A stretch of DNA of 12,044 bases, taken from NCBI GenBank assembly GCA_036844945.1, contig DAIUEV010000067.1:1-12044 (forward strand), written 5' to 3'. The notes beneath the pieces were generated by a model. The model did no database searches, was not told where the DNA came from, and worked only from the letters and a program-made list of their open reading frames with translations. This stretch comes from Palsa-461 sp036844945. GTDB taxonomy: Bacteria > Actinomycetota > Acidimicrobiia > Acidimicrobiales > RAAP-2. The first letter of the stretch is position 1. Every line of letters begins with the position of its first letter. Of the stretch, positions 7,395 through 12,044 are shown piece after piece. A program made the position numbers and the translations under genes.

Positions 7395-7916
7395 TCACCC
7401 TCCCAGCGTGAACCGGGCCTCGGTCGTGTAGCGGGGGCCCTCCCTCCCGGTGACCGACGACACCAGCGCGAGCTCCTCGACCCTCCAGCTGGCGGTCGCC
7501 GGGGATCCGAGGAGGTGGGCGGGGACCCGGCCGCGGCGGGCGCGGGCCAGGGTCAGGTGCCCCGTGAACGGCCCGGTCTCCCTGTCCTCGGCCCGGCCGA
7601 ACGGTGCACTGGCCGCCCCGACGGTGATGGCCAGTACGTCGAGCCCGTCCACCGGCACACAGAGCACGCCCCGGCCGAGTGCGGTGGTCGCGGGCCCCAG
7701 CACCGCGGTGACCGGGTGCTCGGAGGCGGCCGCCGCGCCGAGCGCGGCCGTCAGTGCGTCGAGCTCCTGGTCGGGGACGGAGCCGAGGAAGGCGAGCGTG
7801 ACGTGCCAGTGCTCCGGACGGACCCAGCGGAGCCCACTCTCCTCCAGCGACGTGCGCAGCTCCCCGAGCAGCCGGACCACCGTGTCGGTCGGCCATGCGG
7901 CGACGAACAGGCGCAC
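7395..7916 (-). CDS. thpR: RNA 2',3'-cyclic phosphodiesterase / 2'-5' RNA ligase (LigT/ThpR)
   Basis: A 173-aa 2H phosphoesterase. Both catalytic HxTx motifs are present, HVTL (38-41) and HLTL (120-123), at the spacing expected for LigT/ThpR. The N-terminus MRLFVAAWP is typical of the family. The enzyme opens 2',3'-cyclic phosphates on RNA ends or, in reverse, makes 2'-5' linkages; the physiological substrate is unclear throughout the family. The GTG at 7916 is the natural start, with CAGACT (xANNNT) 6 nt upstream and no Shine-Dalgarno. It lies upstream of recA on the same strand. A cinA-ligT-recA operon is known in Deinococcus, so linkage to recA is a conserved theme, although here recA has its own promoter. 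Confidence 0.93.
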   Translation of the reverse strand: MRLFVAAWPTDTVVRLLGELRTSLEESGLRWVRPEHWHVTLAFLGSVPDQELDALTAALGAAAASEHPVTAVLGPATTALGRGVLCVPVDGLDVLAITVGAASAPFGRAEDRETGPFTGHLTLARARRGRVPAHLLGSPATASWRVEELALVSSVTGREGPRYTTEARFTLGG

Positions 7917-7918
7917 CC

Positions 7919-7931
7919 GGCCAGTCTGGCC
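7919..7931. promoter_or_regulatory. 13-bp perfect palindrome over the ligT promoter
   Basis: GGCCAG, a single T, then CTGGCC form a perfect inverted repeat 2 nt upstream of the ligT GTG. It covers CAGACT (7923-7928 on the minus strand), the likely -10 of ligT. If ligT is leaderless this is not transcribed, so an operator is more likely than an RNA hairpin. It shares CAGTCTG with the dyad before the XRE gene. Confidence 0.4.
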
Positions 7932-8046
7932 CCGCCCGTGTCACAGGTCCCGGGTACCACTCGGAACACCCCATCAACGGTGGGGGATCGTGCAGCGTGG
8001 TCGCCATCGACCGACTCGGCCGCACCGAGGTACCAGGCGCGAGACG

Positions 8047-8052
8047 AGGAGG
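8047..8052 (+). promoter_or_regulatory. consensus Shine-Dalgarno of the 130-aa protein gene
   Basis: AGGAGG with a 6-nt gap to the ATG at 8059 is the best ribosome binding site in the window. It fixes the start against the long upstream open frame. The gene is therefore leadered, unlike several neighbours. Confidence 0.8.
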
Positions 8053-8058
8053 AGTTCG

Positions 8059-8451
8059 ATGACGATCCATGGCACCGGCGACCGTGAACTGGGCGACCGG
8101 CTCGACGCGGTCGAGCACGGCCTTGAGCAGATGGCCCGGCACCAGCGCGGCCTGCGAGACGAGGTGCGCACGCGCCAGCTGATCGTCGTCGACGACGAGG
8201 ACCACCCGAGGATCGTCGGCGAGGTCTTCGGCGACGTGGCCGAGCTCCGCCTCGAACTGCCCGGCACCGGCACCGAGGTCGGACCGGAGCTGCTCCTGTT
8301 CGCGGTCGCGGCGGGCCACCCCGGACCGGTCGAGCTCGGCCCCGCGGTCGGCGTGCAGCTGCGCGCCCAGGGCCGGGCGGTCTTCGAGCTCGACGCGTGG
8401 CCGGGCCCCGACGGCGTGTGGCGTCCGCACCTGCACCTGAGCGGCTCCTGA
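8059..8451 (+). CDS. conserved-type hypothetical protein, helical N-terminus
   Basis: A 130-aa protein I cannot assign to a named family. Residues 7-38 form a charged amphipathic helix with heptad-like hydrophobics (Leu11, Leu15, Val18, Leu22, Met25), possibly a short coiled coil. From 39 on it looks beta-rich: RQLIVVDDEDHPRIVGEV, then AELRLELPG, ELLLFAVAA and GVQLRAQGRAVFELD, ending WRPHLHLSGS. There is no Cys, signal peptide or membrane segment, and it is acidic overall. The pattern of a charged helix followed by short strands resembles small actinobacterial proteins of unknown function. It is divergent from ligT (142 nt between starts) and lies upstream of the XRE gene on the same strand, 54 nt away; the two may form a unit, but a large dyad lies between them. 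The perfect Shine-Dalgarno makes it a real gene. Confidence 0.8.
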   Translation: MTIHGTGDRELGDRLDAVEHGLEQMARHQRGLRDEVRTRQLIVVDDEDHPRIVGEVFGDVAELRLELPGTGTEVGPELLLFAVAAGHPGPVELGPAVGVQLRAQGRAVFELDAWPGPDGVWRPHLHLSGS

Positions 8452-8458
8452 GGGCGCC

Positions 8459-8490
8459 GCTACTCATCAGTCTGTAGACCGAGAAGTAGC
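8459..8490. promoter_or_regulatory. 32-bp dyad, likely operator of the XRE gene
   Basis: Outer arms GCTACT (8459-8464) and AGTAGC (8485-8490) and inner arms GTCT (8470-8473) and AGAC (8476-8479) share exactly the same centre at 8474.5. Two further pairs match between them, giving 12 of 15 complementary positions outside the central GT. It starts 7 nt after the upstream stop and ends 15 nt before the XRE GTG. TAGACC at 8475-8480 resembles a -10 lacking its final T. Each half also reads roughly as GACnGAnnAGTA, suggesting two repressor dimers. An RNA attenuator hairpin is the alternative; no T-tract follows. Confidence 0.5.
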
Positions 8491-8505
8491 AGGCGCGCAG
8501 GGTGT

Positions 8506-8742
8506 GTGCCCGTGGAGGGGGACCTGCAGCGCCGGGTGGGCCGGAACCTTCGCGTCCTCCGGAAGGCGAAGGGTCTCAGCCAGGAGGAGTTCGCGCGCAC
8601 CCTGCACATCCACCGCACCTATGTGGGCGGCCTCGAGCGCGGCGAGCGCAACATCACGCTCAAGACCGTGGAGCGGATCGCAGTGGCGCTCGGGGTGGAC
8701 CCGGTGCAGCTCCTGACCGAGCCCTCCGAGCCCCGGGCCTGA
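8506..8742 (+). CDS. XRE-family helix-turn-helix transcriptional regulator
   Basis: A 78-aa DNA-binding protein made almost entirely of one Cro/C1-type HTH (about 10-70). The core is LSQEEFARTLHIHRTYVGG (24-42), followed by LERGERNITLKTVERIA (43-59) and ALGVDPVQLL (61-70). HRTYxGxxERGERN is typical of small stand-alone XRE proteins, including restriction-modification controller proteins. It sits beside cinA, where many actinobacteria keep clgR, but it lacks the LREVS/LGYLSEVERG sequence of ClgR, so I would not call it ClgR. No signal, ligand or kinase domain is present. The GTG at 8506 is preceded by the 32-bp dyad and only a weak AGGG; GTG 8512 is an in-frame alternative. It ends 4 nt from the convergent cinA stop. 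Autoregulation is likely but inferred. Confidence 0.88.
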   Translation: MPVEGDLQRRVGRNLRVLRKAKGLSQEEFARTLHIHRTYVGGLERGERNITLKTVERIAVALGVDPVQLLTEPSEPRA

Positions 8743-8746
8743 AAGG

Positions 8747-10021
8747 TCAGCGGCCGGCGAGGCGCCGTCGCAGCATGTCGAGGGCGGAGATGGACGAGAA
8801 CTGTCGGACCCGGTCGCGGTCGCCCGGGAGGAACAGCTGCTGCCCGGAGACCGGGCCCTCGGGGGTCGCGATCGCGACGAAAACGGTCCCGGGGGTCTGG
8901 CCGTCCTGCTCGTCGGGACCGGCCACGCCCGTGATCCCGAGTCCGACGTCGGAGCCGAGGGCCCGCCGGGCCCCGAGCGCCATCGCCTCGGCAGCATCGG
9001 CGGAGACGACCGGCCCGGGTGGCACGCCGAGGAGGGCGTGCTTCACCGCGGAGTCGTAGGCCACCACGCACCCTCGGAACCACTGGCTCGAGCCGGGCAC
9101 GTTCACCAGTCGGGCACCGATGAGGCCGCCGGTGAGCGACTCGGCCAGGCCGAGGGTGAGCTTGTGCTCGATCAACAGGGCCGCAACGGCGTGCTCCATC
9201 GACTCCCCGTCGACCCCGAAGACGATGTCGCCGAGCCGTTCCTCCAGGACCGCCCGGACCCGCGCCTCTTCGTCCGCGAGCAGCTGGTCGACGGCAGCCT
9301 CGTTGACCGCCCGAGCGGTGATCCGAACCTTGATGCCCTCGATGCCGCTGGCCAGGAACGCGATCGTGAGCGTCGAGCCGTCGTCGGCCTCGCGCCGGTC
9401 GAGGTCGTCCACCCGGTCGGCCAACGCCTCGGCCAGCCCGGACTCGGTCGCGCCCCAGGTGCGGACCACTCGGCTCTTGATGAGTCCCTCCTCGCCCACC
9501 TCGGCCATGCGCCGCCGCAAGTCCGGGAGGATGCCCCGGTCGAACATCTCCTGCATCTCGTGCGGCACGCCCGGGACCGCGTACAGGACCTTGTTCCCGA
9601 GCGGGCACACGAGGCCCGGAGCAGTCCCTCGCGTCTGCTCGATGATCGACGCGCCCACCGGGACGTCGGCCTGGCGCAGGTTGTTCTCCGCCATGGCCCG
9701 CCGGCGATTGGCGAACATCGCGCGGATCCGCTCGACCAGCTGCTCGTCGCGAACGAGCGGCACCGCCATCACCTCGGCGATCGACTCGCGGGTGATGTCG
9801 TCCTGGGTCGGACCGAGCCCACCGCAGACGATCACCGCGTCACTGCGGGCGAGCGCAGTGCGCAGCGCGAGGACGATGCGGGACTGGTTGTCCCCCACCG
9901 CCTGGTGGTAGTGCGAGCCGACGCCTGCGAGGGCGAGATGCTCGCCGAGCCAGGCCGAATTGGTGTCGGCGATCTGGCCGAGCAGGAGCTCCGTGCCGAC
10001 TGCGACGATCTCGACCCTCAC
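8747..10021 (-). CDS. cinA: CinA: MoCF-like domain plus nicotinamide-nucleotide amidase domain
   Basis: A 424-aa two-domain CinA of normal length. The N-terminal MoaB/Mog-like domain (about 1-170) carries VGTELLLGQIADTNS (8-22), VCGGLGPTQDDIT (65-77) and AVPGVPHEM (148-156), the region linked to ADP-ribose pyrophosphatase activity. The C-terminal PncC domain (about 270-420) hydrolyses NMN to nicotinate mononucleotide in pyridine nucleotide salvage. Its likely catalytic residues are Ser295 (AESLTGG), Tyr322 (VVAYDS) and Lys327 (AVKHALLG). Leu replaces the common Cys after the Ser (AESCTGG); the catalytic set is intact. GTG 10021 overlaps the pgsA stop as GTGA, so translation is probably coupled. 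The name recalls competence-induced expression in pneumococcus; nothing here shows competence. Confidence 0.96.
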   Translation of the reverse strand: MRVEIVAVGTELLLGQIADTNSAWLGEHLALAGVGSHYHQAVGDNQSRIVLALRTALARSDAVIVCGGLGPTQDDITRESIAEVMAVPLVRDEQLVERIRAMFANRRRAMAENNLRQADVPVGASIIEQTRGTAPGLVCPLGNKVLYAVPGVPHEMQEMFDRGILPDLRRRMAEVGEEGLIKSRVVRTWGATESGLAEALADRVDDLDRREADDGSTLTIAFLASGIEGIKVRITARAVNEAAVDQLLADEEARVRAVLEERLGDIVFGVDGESMEHAVAALLIEHKLTLGLAESLTGGLIGARLVNVPGSSQWFRGCVVAYDSAVKHALLGVPPGPVVSADAAEAMALGARRALGSDVGLGITGVAGPDEQDGQTPGTVFVAIATPEGPVSGQQLFLPGDRDRVRQFSSISALDMLRRRLAGR

Positions 10022-10584
10022 GGCGCGATTCGCGCGGCGCGCCGTCCGTCGAGCAGGTATTGGAGCCCGCTCACCAGAGTGAAGGTGGCGGCCAGCCAGA
10101 TCGCGCCCAGCTGGAGATCGTGGTGCGGCGCGAGCGGCGGGACCAGGCACGCGGCGATGGCGAGATCCTGCACGAGCGTCTTCGCCTTCGCCGAGGTGCG
10201 GGCCGGGATCGAGACACCGCGACGGCCGATCCAGGTGCGATACACGCTCATCAGGAACTCGCGGGCGCCGATCAGGATCACCGGGAGCCACGGGAGCACA
10301 TGCTCGTAGCTGAGAAGGAACATGGCGCTGAGCACCACGACCTTGTCGGCCAGCGGGTCGAGGAACGCGCCCGAGCGGGTGGTCCCCTGACGCCGGGCGA
10401 TCCAGCCGTCCACCCCGTCGGTGCCGGCGACGAGGGCCCCGACCGCGACGGTCCACCAGCTCGCCCCGCGGCTGGCGATCAGGACGATGAAGAGCGGGGT
10501 GGTGAGCAGTCGCGCCGCCGTGAGCGCGTTGGCCGGCGTGGCCAGCGCCGAGGGGCCGAAGGTCGGATTGGCGGTGTCGGTCAC
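10018..10584 (-). CDS. pgsA: CDP-alcohol phosphatidyltransferase, likely CDP-DAG-glycerol-3-phosphate 3-phosphatidyltransferase
   Basis: A 188-aa integral membrane enzyme of the CDP-alcohol phosphatidyltransferase family, probably making phosphatidylglycerophosphate from CDP-diacylglycerol and glycerol-3-phosphate. The family signature D-x2-DG-x2-AR-x7-G-x3-D-x3-D is complete: Asp56, Asp59, Gly60, Ala63, Arg64, Gly72, Asp76, Asp80. Hydrophobic segments lie at about 24-37, 43-55, 83-93, 97-106, 133-146 and 158-170, fitting about six membrane helices. PANALTAARLL near the N-terminus is typical of PgsA. Actinobacteria carry several paralogues with other head groups, so substrate rests on locus context (rimO-pgsA-cinA) and is inferred. 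GTG 10584 overlaps the rimO stop as GTGA, and its own stop overlaps the cinA start in the same way. Confidence 0.93.
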   Translation of the reverse strand: MTDTANPTFGPSALATPANALTAARLLTTPLFIVLIASRGASWWTVAVGALVAGTDGVDGWIARRQGTTRSGAFLDPLADKVVVLSAMFLLSYEHVLPWLPVILIGAREFLMSVYRTWIGRRGVSIPARTSAKAKTLVQDLAIAACLVPPLAPHHDLQLGAIWLAATFTLVSGLQYLLDGRRAARIAP

Positions 10585-11912
10585 CGGACTGCCCCCGAGA
10601 CGGGCAGGGCGACGAGGTCGACCCCGAGCGACTCGACGATGGTCATCTCGGTGATGGACCCGGGCCGGACCGAGGCGGGGATCCGGACGACTCCGTCGAT
10701 CTCCGGTGCCTCATGCACGGTGCGCCCCACCCCCACTGCGTCGGCGAGGACCGCCCGCCGCTCCCCGACGAACTGGTCGCGCCGCCGGGCCGTGATCCGG
10801 TCCTGGAGTTCGCTGCACTCCCGCATCCGTTCCAGCGCCAGTTCCGGATCGATCTGGTCGTGCAGATCGTAGGCGAGGGTCCCTTCCTCAGAAGAGAAGG
10901 TGAAGAACCCGGCCCAGTCGAGCTGCGCCTGTTCCAGGAACTCGAGCAGGCGGTCGTGGTCCTCCTCGGTCTCGCCCGGGTACCCGAGGATGAACGAGGA
11001 ACGGAAGGTGGCGTGGGCATCGAGCGCCCGGATCCGGGCGATCCGGTCCAGGAACCGGGCGCCGTCCCCCCATCGCCGCATCCGGGCCAGCAGGGGACGT
11101 GACACGTGTTGGAGCGACAGGTCGAAGTAGGGAACCCCGGTGTCGAGGATCGCGTCGACCAAACGGTCGGTGAGCGAGGAGGGATAGAGGTAGAGGAGCC
11201 GGGTCCGCTCCGCGACCGACGCGACCCGCTCGAGCAGCTCCACGACCCCGTCCCCGAAGGGGCCGTCGGACGACTCGCGGCGGGCCCGTCGCGTCGAGCG
11301 GTCGCGGCCGTAGGAGGCGAGGTCCTGGGCCACGATCACGATCTCTTTGACCCCGCCGCCCACCAGGGCCTCGGTCTCGGCCACGAGGTCGTCGAGCGCC
11401 CGGGAGCGCTGGGGTCCCCGGAAGCTCGGGATGGCGCAGAACCCGCAGGCGCGATCGCAACCCTCGGCCGCCTTCAGGTAGGCCCACGATCCCCGGAGCG
11501 GCGGCCGCGGCAACTCCAGCAGGTCGAACGAGGGCACGGGGCGGCTCCGGGTGCGGAGCGCCACCGGCTGGCGTGTCGGCGAATCGAGCGCGACGCCGAA
11601 CCCGGCCACCAGGTCGACCTCGGGGAGCGACCGGGCCAGTTCGTTGCCGTAGCGCTCGGCCATGCAGCCGGTCACGACCAGACGGGAACCGGGGCGCCGC
11701 ACCCGGTCGAGGTCGAGGATCACCTCGATCGACTCCTGGCGGGCCGACTCGATGAACGCGCAGGTGTTCACGACAACGAGGTCGGCCGCGTCCGCCGAGA
11801 GCGCCGGCGCATAGCCGTCACCATCGAGGACCCCGACGAGCTTGTCCGAGTCGACCCGGTTCTTCGGGCAGCCCAACGTCTGCAGCCAGTACCGCTTTTC
11901 GTGCACCTGCAT
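10581..11912 (-). CDS. rimO: Ribosomal protein uS12 methylthiotransferase RimO
   Basis: A 443-aa radical SAM methylthiotransferase that adds a methylthio group to the conserved Asp of ribosomal protein S12. The N-terminal UPF0004 domain holds the three cluster cysteines Cys15 (TLGCPKNRVDS), Cys51 (NTCAFIESA) and Cys83 (VTGCMAERY). The radical SAM motif CxxxCxxC is Cys152, Cys156, Cys159 (GCDRACGFCAIP). SFILGYPGE and the C-terminal TRAM domain (about 375-440) follow. RimO is preferred over MiaB because of AFIESARQESI and the pgsA/cinA context. Start: AGGAG abuts the ATG at 11912 but lies 6 nt before an in-frame GTG at 11906, so the protein may begin at that GTG (residue 3 here). tRNA-Ser lies 39 nt upstream on the same strand with no evident terminator. 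First gene of the coupled rimO-pgsA-cinA chain. Confidence 0.95.
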   Translation of the reverse strand: MQVHEKRYWLQTLGCPKNRVDSDKLVGVLDGDGYAPALSADAADLVVVNTCAFIESARQESIEVILDLDRVRRPGSRLVVTGCMAERYGNELARSLPEVDLVAGFGVALDSPTRQPVALRTRSRPVPSFDLLELPRPPLRGSWAYLKAAEGCDRACGFCAIPSFRGPQRSRALDDLVAETEALVGGGVKEIVIVAQDLASYGRDRSTRRARRESSDGPFGDGVVELLERVASVAERTRLLYLYPSSLTDRLVDAILDTGVPYFDLSLQHVSRPLLARMRRWGDGARFLDRIARIRALDAHATFRSSFILGYPGETEEDHDRLLEFLEQAQLDWAGFFTFSSEEGTLAYDLHDQIDPELALERMRECSELQDRITARRRDQFVGERRAVLADAVGVGRTVHEAPEIDGVVRIPASVRPGSITEMTIVESLGVDLVALPVSGAVR

Positions 11913-11917
11913 CTCCT
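11913..11917 (-). promoter_or_regulatory. Shine-Dalgarno that decides the rimO start
   Basis: AGGAG on the minus strand ends directly at the ATG at 11912 (no spacer) but leaves 6 nt to the GTG at 11906 in the same frame. Standard spacing favours GTG 11906 as the real start, making RimO two residues shorter. Confidence 0.55.
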
Positions 11918-11951
11918 GGCCGCCCCTGGAACGACGCCAGCTAGGGCCGGC

Positions 11952-12043
11952 TGGCGGAGAGGGAGGGATTTGAACCCTCGGACCGGGTCTCCCCAGTCAA
12001 CTCATTAGCAGTGAGTCCGATTCGGCCGCTCTCGCACCTCTCC
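11952..12043 (-). tRNA. tRNA-Ser (anticodon GCT), CCA encoded
   Basis: A complete class II tRNA. The acceptor stem GGAGAGG (12043-12037) pairs with CCTCTCC (11962-11956), with discriminator G at 11955 and CCA at 11954-11952. The T arm is GAGGG, loop TTCAAAT, CCCTC. The anticodon stem ACTCA/TGAGT encloses loop CTGCTAA, with anticodon GCT at 12009-12007, reading AGC and AGT serine codons. A long variable arm, GACTGGG with loop GAGA and CCCGGTC, is diagnostic for tRNA-Ser. It is 92 nt including CCA. The window ends 1 nt past its 5' end, so its promoter is not visible. Confidence 0.97.
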
Positions 12044-12044
12044 A

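Noticed and set aside
7953..8035. GGTACCA repeated at 7953-7959 and 8029-8035 in the ligT/130-aa gene spacer
   Set aside because: Two copies of a 7-mer containing a palindromic hexamer, with no spacing or promoter logic; probably chance.
7450..8058. Upstream part of the plus-strand frame containing the 130-aa gene
   Set aside because: Antisense to ligT; the AGGAGG at 8047-8052 marks ATG 8059 as the start.
9038..10309. Long plus-strand open frame (423 codons) opposite cinA and pgsA
   Set aside because: Antisense shadow of two well-conserved genes in high-GC DNA.

Overview
This 12 kb window is high-GC and densely coded, with many GTG starts and short gaps. It looks like chromosome of an actinomycete. 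The gene content (rimO-pgsA-cinA next to an XRE regulator and recA), the Bacillus/Actinobacteria-type LexA box (CGAAC...GTTCG) and several apparently leaderless starts all fit Actinomycetota. A deep lineage such as Acidimicrobiia is my guess, not something the sequence proves. I see no IS element, phage gene, CRISPR array, rRNA or integrase.

Left part (1-3.3 kb): a YsnE/PhnO-like GNAT acetyltransferase (-) is divergent from a two-gene unit (+) of an APH/choline-kinase-like phosphotransferase and a CmoB-like SAM methyltransferase. The methyltransferase converges on, and overlaps by 35 nt, a SLOG/TIGR00725-type protein. That protein lies just downstream of a left-handed beta-helix (hexapeptide) O-acetyltransferase on the minus strand.

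Middle (3.4-6.2 kb): a Tat-exported protein related to the large subunit of N,N-dimethylformamidase is followed by a DUF3048 lipoprotein, both on +. They appear to act outside the membrane, but the substrate of the first and the role of the second are unknown.

Right part (6.2-12.0 kb): a housekeeping block read leftward. tRNA-Ser(GCT) lies 39 nt upstream of rimO. rimO, pgsA and cinA are chained by two 4-nt GTGA overlaps, so they are probably one translationally coupled operon. Further on come ligT/thpR and recA on the same strand. A cinA-ligT-recA order is known as an operon in some bacteria; here it is split by a two-gene plus-strand unit, a 130-aa protein of unknown function and a 78-aa XRE regulator. 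recA has its own 135-bp upstream region with a full-consensus LexA box and a good Shine-Dalgarno. recX is not next to recA.

The main regulatory observations are these. A -10-like xANNNT hexamer sits 6-7 nt before the start codon of several divergent genes, the pattern of leaderless transcripts. A 32-bp dyad lies directly in front of the XRE gene and looks like an autoregulatory operator. A 13-bp perfect palindrome overlaps the ligT promoter and shares the 7-mer CAGTCTG with the XRE dyad. No clearly new multi-gene system is visible. The best candidates for follow-up are the split cinA/ligT/recA locus with its operators and the Tat-exported dimethylformamidase-like protein.
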